64,000 nt of DNA from Anniella stebbinsi (GCA_029215795.1 JARDYH010000001.1:185945654-186009653), one strand, 5' to 3'. Positions 1 through 14,600 are shown, numbered from the stretch's first letter. A program made the numbers and translations. The notes: a model not told the origin generated them from the sequence alone.

Positions 1-120
1 CTTTGTCCAGTCCTCAGCATACCGTGTCCTGTCCTTCTCATCAGTAGAGTTCAAATATTTGGTTCTAAACATGTCCCCTACTACACGAAGATGTTTAGCA
101 AATGCCATACTTCGACGAGT
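1..120 (-). CDS. POFUT2: POFUT2 exon 6 (partial, cut by window edge)
   Basis: Forty codons (residues 242-281) start right after an AG acceptor whose complement is at 121-122. They include [12 protein letters not shown] and LNSTDEKDR, matching the human segment after YW(D/N). The N-glycosylation sequon NST seen in the human protein is kept. The reading frame is open to the window edge, so the exon continues outside. Confidence 0.93.
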
Positions 121-3100
121 CTGTTATCAAAAGAAGAGGTACTTACAAAATATAAGACACTTGGAATATACGGAATAGCGGCAATGACAACACTAAAGGA
201 GGGTCATAAAAATATTCCTTTAAGAGAAATTATGACTCAGTTGAGAATGGCAGACTTAGAAATCAACCAAACAACCTTTATACAGAAAGAGCTATGACCT
301 TTCATAGGCAAAAATATTTTGAAACACGAAATGAGCCTGATAAATTGTTAGCCTCGATAATAATAAAGAAGCAACAAAGAACAGTAAACCTCTGTTAAGT
401 TGCAGGGCAGTACAATGAAACCTACAAATGCATAAATCTAAGAACATCTTAAAGAATGAGGTTATAGTAAGAGAATGTTTGGACAATCACCAAGAAAATG
501 GTTTATTACAAATGCGGAAGACTATTGTATTTGGAGGAGATCGTGGCATGATATCTTCTTTTCTGCCTGCTTCTTCTCTCAGGCCTGCACCTTCAGGCAT
601 AGCAAAGGGTTAAAAAGCTTTCAATGGTTTAGTTAAATCTCCTGATCCTCAAGGCCACATCTGTCTTGGGATGGTTCAGCCTTGGCATGCAGGAGGGTCC
701 CAATTTGGCTGCTGTCCACTCGCTTTCAGTGATTGAAAGCCAGGAGGGGCTCTCTCTGTACCAGCTTTGCTACTAGCCATTCGCTTTTAGCAGAGATAAG
801 GAGTACATTAACATCAAGATTGGAGTTGAAGATTGTCACACCCCAGGTGTGATCAATTAAGGGTGGCGTACAAGACAGCACGTAATCCAAGGGGCTAAAC
901 TGTATAAACATCCGACCAGAAGCCCACTTGTTTTGAGCTTCAGCGTAGACCAGTCCAGAAGGTGCTGTGCAACTGATTGGCCATTTGGAGTTGCTCCTCC
1001 GCTGTTCCGCAGGGCTCCCGACAGATTGCTTTTGGAGACGTAAGATCTTGCTTTAGCGTTGCCTATTATTTTTGTGTTGTATTAGAGTTATTGTAACCTT
1101 TAGCCTGTTAGATAATTAAAGCATTTAGACCTCTTTCAAACACTTGTGTTGTTATTGCATTTGCTCTCTGACATCCTGCAATAAAAAAGCAATACAAATG
1201 GAGTGACATGGAAAATTAGAAGACTAAAAAAGGGGGGATGCTACAAGTGTAGATGGAAGCTCAGTTTTATACAACACATGAAGGCATCTTCGACCTAATA
1301 ATTACTCAAGTGTATATTCTTTTTTGAGAACTTGAGGGAAAGCCAATGTAGTAATTCTCTATAAGAGAGGGACAGATTACATTGGAAATAGAACCCTGCA
1401 AATACTTTTCATTGCTAGATTGTGATTACAATATCATTGCAGGTATGTGTAGGTCCGTCAAACTTTTTGGACCCATGTGCACATGTGTGCACCACCATAC
1501 CATGGCTGCCATGAGGGCCTGGCCAATCGCGAAATGACAAGGAAGTAAAAGTTGGATATTGGTGTCTAACAGAATGTCTAGTAAAGATCATGGATTATCA
1601 TTACTTTTACATAGAATGCCAACAAAACCAACACGAGAACACATCTGTGGACACAAAGCATTGGAAGGATCTTCGTAAAAACCATGAGACTCTTGTGCCT
1701 CCAATCTATGACTTTTGTCCATGGCAGTGCTAGATCTGTGATTTTTTGAGCCTATGGCCACATCTGGCAATTTGAGAAACTGTTGCGAGCATAACCTCAA
1801 AGAGTTGCCATGGCTAGTCGTAAAGGACAAGTCACGTGTCCAAAAGGCTGGGTACAAGGCAGAGGTGGACTCTAAGCCCCAACACACTAAACAATTCCTT
1901 TGAACCCACACTTTTCAGTGCCAACAAATCTGTCTCATAGAAGGCAAACTTTTCTTCCCCCTCCATCCAGTCAGCCAACTCTCTCTCTCTCACACACACA
2001 CACACACGCGCACGCACGCACGCACCCCCCCCCCATCCATTCACACACACCGGTCTCTATCATGCATGAATGCATGCATACATGTTGCTCCCTTCTCCTC
2101 TTCACTGCAAGCACACACACACACAAAGACCCGTTTTCAGGAACCCTCCAAATTGCCCTCGAAACCCTTTACGTTTCCTTCTCTTTTTCTCTCTCTCTCT
2201 CACACACACAGCCACCATCTGTTCAGACATACAGGCAGACAACCCTCCCCAACTTCAACGGTTACTCCCAGCTGACTCCTCCAGCCCCCACTGGCTTCCT
2301 GCTACTTAACCTCCCTGTTGGATTCCGGGACTTTCTTCCACAGCTGGTTTACTGCTGCTCTTTCCTTGCCCCCCAGAGATGTAAATGTTTCAGAAATTTT
2401 GAGGCCATGGAAAAACACCAGGTTCTTTTTAGGGCTTTTTTTTAATGGAAATTTTGGGAAAAATGGAAAAATAAGAAATATTTATTTTTTTTAGCACTCT
2501 TTGCAAATCTAAAGTCACTTTGTTGCTTTAAGACAACCTTCCCAAACCTGGTATCCTCCAGATATCGTGGACTTCAGTTCCCATCAGCCTCAGGCAGCAT
2601 GGCCAATGGTCAGGAATGATGTAGTACAAAACATCCAGACCACACCAGGTTGGGGAGGGCTGCTTTGGAAATATAAGGCAGACTTTCTGTTCCTAAAGTT
2701 ATTTATGTATAACTTAGTTTGTTTATAAAATCAGCAATATATTTTAAAACTTTTAAAAATAAACTGTTGGTAAATTTGTAATTATTGCCTGAATAGATTA
2801 GAACTACATTAAATGACTGCTACAGCGTCAGAAACACAGGACTCTTTAGTACAAAACCCAAACTGTCAAGAATGTACATTTACTGTCAAGAACATACAAT
2901 GGTGACTCTACTCACCTGTTGTGAAATCAGTAAAATATACTTTAGATCAATGATTTCATGAAGAAATGAGAGAACCATGATGGTGGGAATCGTACAGAAA
3001 GGATTAAAGAAGACATTCCTCCCCCCTCCCACCCCCACCCCATGGCTTGATTATTGCCAGACATTTGACACTGCTAGTCTTCCTGTAAAAGTGTTCTTAT

Positions 3101-6100
3101 TATGCAGTTTTTAGAAATCATTGGGGGGGGGAGTAAAGGCTAGGTAATAATATACAAGTACTTTGTCTCATATTCTAAAATAAAATATTTCATAATCCAA
3201 AGCTGTTCAATGCTTTGGGAAATAATACGGTCCGGGGAGGGGACATTTCCCCTGCTGGAATGTTTCTGTTTGTTTGCAGGCTTTCACATCTCTACCCCCA
3301 CCCCTCTTTCGCTTCTTCCCACTGTTCTCCTTAGCCCCCCACCCCCACCCTCCCAGTGCTTATCAGACAGAATGGACAGGAGAGCCTTTTTCTTCTTCTT
3401 CTTCTTGGCGTATGGGTGGGGCTGCAAAGCAACGCATCGGCCTACAGCTGTCCAACATTTGAATTTCCTATAAATGTCTCTAAGCCCCACATGTGACCGA
3501 GAGGCATTCAAGGGAAATGAAGATGGCAGCCACTACACTTTGTGTGGAAGTGATCACAGCGGACAGTAATAAAATATGTTAATTAAAAAGAAGTGAGCGT
3601 GGTAGGGACACATGGGTGTATACCAAGAAAGGTGTCTGAAGGCACCCTGGTGCCTACCCCCAGCCTAAACTCTAGAGACACCAATTTAAGTTTTATTTTG
3701 ATGGGAGCCTGTGTAAAAATTATGCAGATTCAAGAGGCTCTACTTTATTCTACTGGATCTAAATTTCACAGACCCCATGGTTGCTAGAGCCACCCCCACC
3801 CCCGTCGTTCCTTGTTTCCATGGCCCCAGTGGCAAAGGAGGCGGTGGCGCGGAGCGATGTCATCTCACTGACTCCTTCCTCATTTGTTTCAAGGCCCAGG
3901 AGGGAGAAAGCTGTCAGTGTCAGCTCTCTCCACCCTCAGCCTCGAAACAAATGGGCAAAGACGCGTTGCGGAGGAATACCATCCCCAGACCAGGGATGGT
4001 ATTCCTCCGCAACGCGTCTTTGCCCATTTGTTACTATGCTAAGGGCGGAGAGAGACGATGTCAGGAGAGCCTCTCCTGACAATGTCCCACCACCCTTGGC
4101 ATAACAATCAATCACAATTGGAGGACGGGATACAGGAGGATGCACTCGCTCCTCCTGTGCCCATCCTCTGTTCGTCGCAAAGCACTGGTGACGGGGGATG
4201 CTAGGAGCTCCTGCTGCTCTCAAGCAGCAGCAAGTGTTCTAGCATTCCCCACCCCCAGCACTTTCCCTCTGTGGCAGGGGCAAGGGACGTGCCTGTCCCT
4301 GGGAACAAGTGGGGTGCCATGATTGGCAAAGCCCCATCCAGGGACGGCATGTGCTGTTTCGGGGTTAAAAAGGTGTCTGTCGGCAGTAACAGACTGGATG
4401 AGGGCAAACAAACTGAAGCTTAATCCAGACAAGACAAAGGTGCTCCTGGTCAGTCGAAGAGCAGATCAGGGAATAGAGATTTAGCTTGTGCCAGATGGGT
4501 GTACTTCTGGATTTAGCCCTGAGACTGGATGCCAAGGTTTCGGAGGTGACCATGGTTTGCACAGTTAAAGCTAGTGCGCCAGCTGCGCCCATTCCTGGAC
4601 ATTTCTGACCTGGCCATGGTGACATATGCCTTAGTTACCTCCCAATTGGATTACTGTAACATGCTTTATATGGGTCTGCCTTTAAAGAGTGCTCGGAAAC
4701 TTCAGCTGATTCAAAGAGCTGCAGCCAGATTGTTGACTGGGGCTGGTTACAGGGAGCATACAACTCCTTTGTTAAAACAGCTCCACTAGCTTCCAATCTG
4801 TTTCCAGGCACAATTCAAAGTGCTGGTTATGACATATAAAGCCCTAAACGGCTCAGGTCCAGGTTATCTGAAAGACCGTATTCTCCCTTATGAGCCTGCC
4901 CATGCTTTGAGATCTTCACGCCTGGTGGGAACACGGGAGAGGGCCTTCTTGGTGGCTGCTCCAGTGCTCTGAAACTCCCTTCCCAGGGAAGCTAGACTGG
5001 CTCCCTCCTTGATGTGCTTCCGGAGGCACACAAAAACTTTCTTATTCCGGCAGGCCTTTGGAGAATAATGTGGAACTCCCATCTATGTTTTAAGACTTTT
5101 AATTTTAATATGTATTTTAAATGTTGAAATGTTTTAATACTTGTACCTATTTAATTATATTTTTAAATTTTGTATATCTCTTATTTATAGGTTTTAACTG
5201 TATATGTTTTAATTTTGTAAAGCCACCTTGAGGCCTAGCATTGGGCAAAAGGCAGGATATAAATAAAGATAATAATAATATTAATGGCCAAGAGTAGTAA
5301 TCAAGAAGTAAGCAGTTAAACTGGGGAATAGAGAAATTATCATATTGTTATATGCAGACAAAGGCCCTGTTTAGACAACACACTAAGCCACAGTGGTTAA
5401 GGATTTTGATCTAAACATTATGGCTTGTCGTGTCGTGTGAATCATTCAAACCATGGTGGCTACATAGCCACAGTTTAAACACGCTCACTAACCATTTGCT
5501 GCAAAGCGGTTAGCAGCCTAACCATGGCTTAGCGTGTTGTCTGAACTGGCCCAATGGCTTGGAGACTAGCTGTTTGTTGCTCTCATGGAAGGGCACTTTC
5601 GTGAGTGCAACTATCATATTGTGAACAGATGCCCCTTCTGCTCGTGGAGCAAAAGTTAGGATCCAACCCAATATAACAGATCAGCTCTTAGAATTTTTTT
5701 TAGGGTAGTTAAGGTGGTTTGGTAGGGTTACAAAATCAATTTAAATGCATTGTTATTAATAGGTTTGGATACGGATATGAGTTCAGACAGGAACTGACAA
5801 CCCATCTCGACCCATAAAGCTTAACGTATGTGTGTGGGATGTATGTCCAGAAATGTTTACCTACTTCCAGATGAGTTAGAAACTTGAAATGTGGCACACT
5901 GATAGGTCTGGCTGTATAATGTACTAGAAAAATCTAAAAACACGAATTTTTGGTTTTAAGTATTTTTAAAGTATTTAATAAAAACCTAGGCTTCTGCCTA
6001 CAACTCCTAGCATGCCTTGGGCTGAACTCCCAGCATGCCTTGGGCGGGAGGCCAGACTTACTGGCCTTTGGCAGCCATTGTGAGTGCATGGGTGGGTGGC

Positions 6101-8601
6101 CGCTGCATGCCATTCACAACCCAGACTCCTAAGGTCGGTCTCAAGCAGTCAACCCAATTCCACATAAAAGGAAACAACTCACATAAATGGGCTCCATCCA
6201 TAGGTGGCACTTTCTCCCACCTGCTGTGCGTAGTTTTAAAATCATAACTAAACACAACAGCGTGACTTTGAGAGGCTGAACCCTGAACATGCTCAAATGG
6301 GCCCCCGTCCTGATATCTCTGTTTTCTCAGAATCTGGGGGAAGCAAACACGTATGTGGCCTTTGCACTTAAGAGGGAGGGAGGAAGGGGAGGCACTCTGT
6401 GCATGCCCAGAAACAGGCCCGATGAAGGGGGCGAGAAGCATGGGCTGAGGCAATCCCAGCAGGACTTGGCTGGAGCTGGGCGTGTCCACTCATAGCCGCT
6501 TGGTGATGCTACACCTCGATGCTCTATCGAGCAGCAGCATCAGCAACGAGAGGAGGGAAGCGCATCTCAGAGGATGTGGGCACCTGCGGGCCACCAAAGG
6601 CATGCTGGGAAGTGTAGTACTGGCACGTAGAGTGGCTGATTTAAAATAAAGGATTGGTTAGCAAAACAGGTCATCTCTCAATCTTAACTTAGCTCCTACT
6701 TTCCTGATCTCACACTGTCTTTATTCTCCTTCTACCTGACTTTCTCCAACTTCCACTAACCCCCACACATTCCATTCTAGCCTCAGCTATCAGTCATTCC
6801 TCCATTCACACTTCTGTTTCAATGGTATAGTCAGGCGTTTACATAAAAACCATAAACTTTATTCAGTAATTCCTGCATCTGTTATGGAATGTTGTGATTT
6901 AGTTATAACAGGGGGGAAAACACAGCACAAAAAATCTCATCAAATTAAAAAGCCTTGGAAAATAAATAAATAAATAAATAAATTAAATAAATAAATAAAT
7001 ATCACTTGGCACTGGATGCAGTTACTAGGCCAGCCCACCTGGGAAAAAGAAATCCACAAGCAGGGTGCTACAACTAAGAAGGCCTGCTCTCCAATTGTCT
7101 CCCACCACACCTCAGATGGTGTTCAAAATTAACACATTATTCAGGGACCCAGGCTTTGGCAGTCATCATCTTGCAGTGGCTCACCATCCTGGGCCTGAAG
7201 GGAGAGCACCTGGGGCCAGCCTAGCACCAGCCTACCTTGCCAGGCTGTTGTGAGGGTGAGAGAGGGAAAAAAGAAACAAATTCAATTCGTTTAAAAGTTA
7301 ACTCACAGGCCTAGCACCAGCCTACTACTTTAAGATGATTACCTCACAGACATATATCTTAGGGGCCCTGAGCAACGCTGGGTATATCAACTAGTCTTCA
7401 TATAAAAGGAAATTATTTAAGTTTCTTAGATATCTAAGGATCTTCCTGAGGGAAGAATCTAAATAAATTCTACTAGGATTTTTTAAAATAACAACAACAA
7501 CTAGCGCAGTGGTTTATCACTGTTAAGTATGGGAAATGTTTATGAGGTGGATCAACTAACTTGGATTAAAAGGACTTCTTGTCAGATTAGAAGAATCCAT
7601 ACTTTGATATAGGATAATATTGGATATCTATTCTGCTAGAAGCTATTCTCTGGATAAGATAAAGGTAAGAGAGAAGCTGCAAGCAAAGTTACTATCATAG
7701 GAACTTCTGTAGTTATCATAATACATGTTTCCATGAGTAAACATAGTTCAGGTATTTCCCCACTGGAATTTGTAGTAAATTAAAATAGCTTTAATCCAGA
7801 TGGTATTCTGGGATCATGTACAAAATAGATGCAATAAATGACTTGGTGATAAATGGAAATATAATTTTATATGAAAGGGTCACCCAGAAAATGGCACACT
7901 AGAGACCATCTTTTTTCTAGTTTCTTCAGATTAAGCATTTTATAATGAGGTTTACAAGTATGAAATGTTATCTGTGCCATACAAAATAAAATTGGCCAGA
8001 AAATTGTTAACTTTCAGAAAAATTGCCAAGTGACAAAAGCTAAGTGGAACATCTGGAAAGGGCTGCTAGAAAATACTCACATTCCAATAGTCTTTGCCAC
8101 CATAGTGGTCATGAAGAAGATTTTCAGCTCTGTCTAACATCACTGACCTATTAAAAACAATAAGGCTGAGTGAGTGTACATTTCCATGTAAAAATAATCT
8201 GCATTATTATACTTCTTTATAGAGATTAAGGAAGTAGAGGAAGCCATGAATGCACAAATTGAGCACTGCAATTCAGATATTTTGCTGAAAATAGAAAAAA
8301 TATTTTTCTTAACCCAGAAATTCCTAAAATGTGACATCTTATCAACTATGGCCAGGTGGATCAATGTCTGGAACATACTTTGTGCAAACTTTCTTTCTGG
8401 CTTACAACAGCATGAAGGACACACATGTTGCCCACGCCCAAGTTCACTGATAGGTGTACATTTTTGTTTTATTAGCATTCGAAGTAGCTTTTGAAAATTA
8501 TTCTCTCAAGAAGATCCTGTAATAGACATTCTTTCAGAATTCTAGTGGCACATTTGTGATGACTGCCACTGGCTATAGGGCGGTTTGAAAATGCAATAAA
8601 A

Positions 8602-8636
<35 letters not shown>

Positions 8637-11600
8637 ATGTGAGCAGGAAAAAGTTATATTCAAAATGCTTCCTTGAAGAGCATAAAGTACTCTTACAACC
8701 AAACATAGTGGCAGAAGCAGTCGTCATAAATTCAGGCCAGGTGATCCCCACCTCCGACTCTACCTGTATATCCACTTTCTCTGACTGGTTCTGTAAAAGG
8801 CTTCAGATTAAGATCACAAAAAAATGAAAAACTTAGTACTATTAATAACATATCTCTCCAAGCAATAAGACAATGGAACCAATGACCTAGGGAGGTGGTG
8901 GGATCTCCCGCACTAGAGGTATTCAAGAGGCAGCTGGACAACCATCTGTCAGGGATGCTTTAAGATGGATTCCTGCATAGAGCAGGGGGTTGGACTCCAT
9001 GGCCTTATAGGCCCCTTCCAAATCTACTATTCTATGATCCTATGGTTACAGCGAGAAAGAAAATTTCTTCCATTTCTCTAAGTCCAAAAGCAAATTTGCT
9101 AATATCTGAGATAAAAATGAATAGAGCATGTCTCACCGAGTGGAAGTGTTCAAAAGCAGAGGAGCTATGACTGAGGCAGAGCCTTGGACAGATAAACAAG
9201 TCACCTTAAGGCCCCGTGTTTCTACATAACCCCAGAACCATCCCCTACAAAATAAGATAAAATCACAAACAGGTTAGTATATACAGAGGGGTATAAATTA
9301 AAACGATGAAAATTGGATAATTAATGCATAATTTGTTAACTTATATGGGTCCTTAGTCTAAGAATACAGATACATTTTATTTGACTTCCAACAATCACAT
9401 TGGGCCAATCTCTGGGAGCAGGGTAAACAAACAAATCTAATCTGGCTAAAATGGATATGCTGTTGGATGGGGGCCAGTTGAGTTGATCCAGGGAAAGCAG
9501 AACCACCTGCTTGAAGGAAGCTGCACTCCCCCTCTTACATTCCAAGGGCAAAGCTTGGGAGGCTCTTTGATTTGTCACTTCTTTCAAATCTTGACGTGAC
9601 TTTTACTGCCTTAAATTAATTAAGCAGCTGCACTGTTTCCTGGAGAAGGTCATTCATGCTTTCATAACTTCCAGGCTTGACCACCACTCCAAGAATTTGC
9701 TGAAGGGGGAGATATGAATCCATATTGCAACCTGTGCTACATAGAGCTACCTTTAAAAGCTGCATTCTAAAATGCTATTAGGGCGCTGGTCGGAGGAAAC
9801 ATGTATCTCTTGTATTACACCTTTTCATTTATTACCTTTTTTATTTCTGAGCCCAATATAGAATATCGTCTACCTTTAAAGCCCTAAAAGGCCTGGAGGC
9901 TAATTATCTTAAGGACCCCATTCCACCTCCTGTGTGCTCTGATCAACAGGGGTCCTGCCTTACTGCTAGCTGAGGCCAGGCAAGTGGTGATGAGAAACAG
10001 AACCAACTCAATCGTGGCCCCATCAATATTGCTGTTTAGCAATTAGTTTATAACGTAGTTATTCTAGGAGGCCTTTGGACGGTGATGGCTCCACTTATTC
10101 TTTGTGGAGCTGCTTAGTTCAAAAGGGGTAAGTTTTAGTTTGATGTTTTTGGACTATTTCTGCACTCTTAACAACCTTGTGCTTTACTGCAAATGGAAGG
10201 TAGGATATATAACTCTTGAAAATCAAGTTTTTAAAAAGAGAACTGATGCAACGTTTAAGAGAACAGGATTGATCAAACAGGAAAATGTTTTAATGCTCAA
10301 CCTTCTTCCAACTGGGACTTTTTGGCAATGTTTGTAGGAGCTGCGGGGGAGGAAAAGAGGGGAGGAAAATTATTTTAATACAACAACTACTACTATAGAG
10401 GATTACCTGTAGTATTTATGTTTGTCTATTGAATACATGAGTTGGTCAATGCATGGTCTCTCATCTATTTTCTCCTCCCAAGTCCCTGCTTTCCATCCTT
10501 CAGCATAGTTTTGCAGGACATATACCTGGTCAATAAAGGGTCCACCAGATTCTGACAATCAAACATAAAACATCACATATTATTAATGTATATAGCGCCA
10601 TCAATGCACATGGAACTGTACAGAATAAAATGGGGAATCCCTGCCATGTATCTCATTCTATATAGTAGATATAAAATGGAACCACTGGCATTGTAAGTAG
10701 TTGAATTGTCATTTGCAAACTCTTCATCTATAGCAGAGGTGAGGAACCTCAAGCCTGGAGTCCAAACATGGCCCTTCAGGGTTCCCCAGATGGCCATGTC
10801 GCCTTCCTGTGGCCCCACCCTCTTCCCCCCATCAATCTTTTGGGGGTTTCCTGGCTTTTGTTAAGCTTCCCCCGTTCTAAAAGTTTGAAATGCCTCTCCT
10901 AGGGCAGTTACTTGCAGAAATAGCTTTACTCTACAATATGATAGGTCCCACCCCCTTTGCCCTGCCTACCACTGGAATGTTATCCTGACAACTTGTCCAA
11001 AACTAAATTCAGCACTCCAGCTGAAAGAAGTTCCCCACCCCTGATCTACAGAAACCAGAAGGGTGATTATGGAAAGGGGGGTTGAATAGGAGGCTTCTGC
11101 ATGTGATCTCTGCATTTTCAGAAAAAGATAACTAATCTGGAAAAGATTCAGGAGACATGTGCATATTATCTTATATGTTTTGATAAAAATACATTTGGTT
11201 AGATCTAAACCATCCATCTATGAATGGAACGGTTCTTCCTGCATTGAGCAGAGGTTTGGACTCGATGGCCTTTTAGGCCCCTTCAACTCTACTATTCTAT
11301 GATCGGAGGAAGGCTTTTGATCCAGCAAAGCATTTATGCTGAGGGACGGGGATGAGGTGATCTTTGTTGATTTGTCTTCTCGCAACCCCCCTCCCTGGAA
11401 TCAGTGCGCACTGGAGGCTGCAAACGGAAGGGGAATTGATAAAAATTCCTTCTCCCTTTCTGTCAATGGGAGCATTCTGAGCAGAAGAACTCTGCTCAGG
11501 CAGTGTTCCCACAGGTGGAAAAGAACCATTTCAATGTTATTGTTAAATATAATTATTATTTACAGTTCCAAATTATTTCACAATGTTTAATTGTGCAATA

Positions 11601-14600
11601 ACTAACAGGAAGCTACCAAAATAATTGGTTTCTGGCTTTTTCATACAAGTTGTGCCTTCCAGAAGGGCAAACGCAAATTAGTAGGGGATAACCTGAATTA
11701 GAATTCCACTTTATAAATGACATACGTTTTATCTTAATACACATTCCTTAACTGAATGCACATGGGTAAGCCTGAATTGAAATTACTACAAGATTATATA
11801 ACTTATTCTGGAATATATTTTACCTGAAAGAAACTGTTCATATTCAATAACAGGTATGTTTTTACTGAGGCTGGGAACATCAAAAAAACTGAACCAAGGA
11901 ATTTGGATCTGATGAATATCAGGACTTTGCCAATGATAAAGACGTCCCCAGGGAGGCAGAACCAGTACCCAAGCGTCACTTTTTAACAAGGTCTTTATAA
12001 GAGAGGCAACTCGTATATAGACATCTCTTCGGAGGTTGAAACCTTCAGGTGGGTTTACATCATACAAAAGATACCTAGATATAACAAAAGAAATAATATT
12101 ACTAAAGAGCCTTAACAACTCCTACTAAATAAATAATATTTTATTTATTTATTTATTTATTTATTTATTGCATTTTTATACTGCCCAAGAGCCGAAGCTC
12201 TCTAGGTGGTTTACAAAATGTTCAAAGGGAGAGTAGTCGTTGCTTCTTTGTGCCAATGTATTTTGGTGCAACAAGAGGTATTTTGCACTGGGCACAAACT
12301 GGCTTCGTCAGTCTGCAAACAGTCTCCAGAACTGTAAGACTGTTGTTTACACTCTTGGTCATTATTTGTGATATTTAGTTGGCCCAAATAAAGGTTTTAC
12401 ACTACTGCTGCTGTTTGGATCTATTCTAGTTCTAGTCACACTGGTACATTTCACAAGTGAGGAAAAGGGTGGTCTGAGCACACGCAACGTGGTATCTCAC
12501 ATGCTGAACAACAAGGCTCACTTAAATTTTGTTCCTACGTTTGAAGAACAAAGAATGTATATTTGTTTTTATGGCTTTTATTTACAACTCATACTGAATC
12601 CCATTCAGGACAGTTGAAGTGATAATGGGATTACGGTCAACTGGGCCAGCCTTATTTTGCCTGAAGGCATAAGTTTAATTTTCCTGATCACTCTCTGACT
12701 TATACAGATGCACAGGCATGTCATTTATTCATGTAGACACATCCAATTAAATTGTTTATACTCCTTCCCAGTACAGATTGCACACTCGTCTATTATTGCC
12801 ATCCAAAATTTACACTAAATTCAGAAGACTTTATCCATTCTCTATAAAATCCCCCCAAACACCACAGCTACCTGTAATGAACAAAAGTTATTACATCAAC
12901 CCAGATACTTATATTTTTAGCCAAATAAATTATGCCCTCACTTTCGTGTGCCTTATAGCCAGAAGCTTCCCAACTGAACTGAGTGGGATCTGGGTTCCTC
13001 TAATGCAATGGGCTGTCTGTTTTTGAAATTTTCCATATTTATACTTGACTCACAAGCATGCACTGAAATAAAGGGAGATGGGGGAAGGAAGCAAGGTTTG
13101 TTACAATGCTCTGCCTACCTTGAATGTACCTACAACCAGAGTGGTTAGCGGATTGTTACAGGAACAAACCAATCTGTATTGAATAAACTTGAAAATAGAT
13201 GCAAACAGCCACAGTGCTTGTATACGTACTCTACAAGACATTATGAATAAATAATCGGTAATAATCATGCCCCACATGCTCCAATGTTTCACAGGTTCAA
13301 CTAAGGACATGTTTTTATATTTAATTATTTAATTTATTGGTTGATTTTCAATAGGAAAACAACATTACAAACAATTTAAACAAAACTTCATGGGTAAGTA
13401 TACCACACCATACACAATATAATACATTTCATTATGATGTTCTTCAACTTCAGCGATATAGATAGATAGATGAGCTCATGCAGATAAGTTCAATTCGTGT
13501 TCAATATACTTTCTCCCACCCCCCCTTATTTATTGTAATCACAAGTTTTGAAAGGCAGCTGGGACTTGTATTGGCACATCATCTTGATTTATGAATGTAA
13601 TAAAGTCCCACCAATCAGCAGTGAATGTTTCCCTTTTTTCTGTCCCCTCAACACTATTATTTTTTGTGTTAGTTTTTCTCATAATGCAAGCTCCCATACT
13701 ATATTGCTATGCACCATTTTTGTATCATCAATCCTGTTGCATTTTTCCAGCATCTGGCTATTAACAATTTGGCTACTATCAGCAAAAATCCTATTAAAGT
13801 CTTTCTTAGTAAAAGTTCTTTGGTATCTTTGAATACATGCAAAAGGGCTAATTCTGGGGTCGCATTAACTTCTGCTCCCGTTATAGTAGAAATTTGCACA
13901 TTCTCACTACATGTGTTGAAATGAACTAATCAATCCAAGCTTTCGCCAACTGAGTGGTGATGAGCTCTTATCCATGCAGGCTAGCCACACTGGAGTTAAG
14001 ATACCATTTTTGTATTAACTTTACAATTTGTATTAACTTTACAGCGTGCTGAGGAGGCCTTATGTGGGAATTTACCCCACATAACAGACCATTGTGCTCC
14101 TGCTATTTGTAAATTCCAATCTATTTCCCAAATCTTATGTAGACTACGATATGGTCCCATATCTTTTGAGATTAGTAGTGAATATAGTCTCGATAACAGT
14201 CCCTTTTCTTTTTCATCCATGTTTATCAATATTGTTTCAAACTGTATTAGATTTCTGGTTCCCTGTTGTAATATTATTGGTTTTCTTATAAATGTGCTAA
14301 TCTGATACCAGAGAAGCCAGGTTATATCTGTATTCCTTAGTTTGTCTCTCCACAAATCTTGTGGAAGAGGTTTTTGTAATAATCTCTTATCTAAATAATT
14401 TTGCCTCTTTTAATGTTTTTTTATTTAAGAGTCTGTCATTCATTTGAAATTGGGGATGGCCATTAAGAGGTATCATTGGTGAAATTCCAGGCATGAAGCC
14501 CTCCTTCCTGTATTTTCATATCTTCAATGGTGCTTTAAGAAGTGTACTTTGGTTTTTCAAGGCATTTCTGTTATCTTTTTTTTTAATAAAGGGTATAAGA

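Larger units (their letters stand above)
121..8080 (-). other. POFUT2 intron 5, repeat-filled
   Basis: This is the intron between coding exons 5 and 6. It holds a CT/CA microsatellite (1981-2037), a palindromic MITE (2535-2662), a hairpin array (3777-4354), an L2 LINE (4378-5282), a second MITE (5363-5552), a ~0.5 kb repeat family also found at 54.8 kb, and AAAT repeats. At 121-1980, 2670-3770 and 7010-8080 I see no coding exon and no element I can name; 7010-7330 has SINE-like wording (gccaggctgttgtgagggtg) but no clear ends. Confidence 0.7.

Noticed and set aside
834..1180. Possible solo LTR (tgtcac...cctgca with a TATA-like ctgtataaac and an attaaag)
   Set aside because: No target-site duplication (aagat versus ataaa), no partner and no family recognised.
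1900..2445. 181-codon His/Thr/Ser-rich frame
   Set aside because: Driven by CT/CA microsatellites.
12139..12169. TTTA tract as a regulatory element
   Set aside because: Ordinary LINE/SINE tail repeat on the opposite strand.
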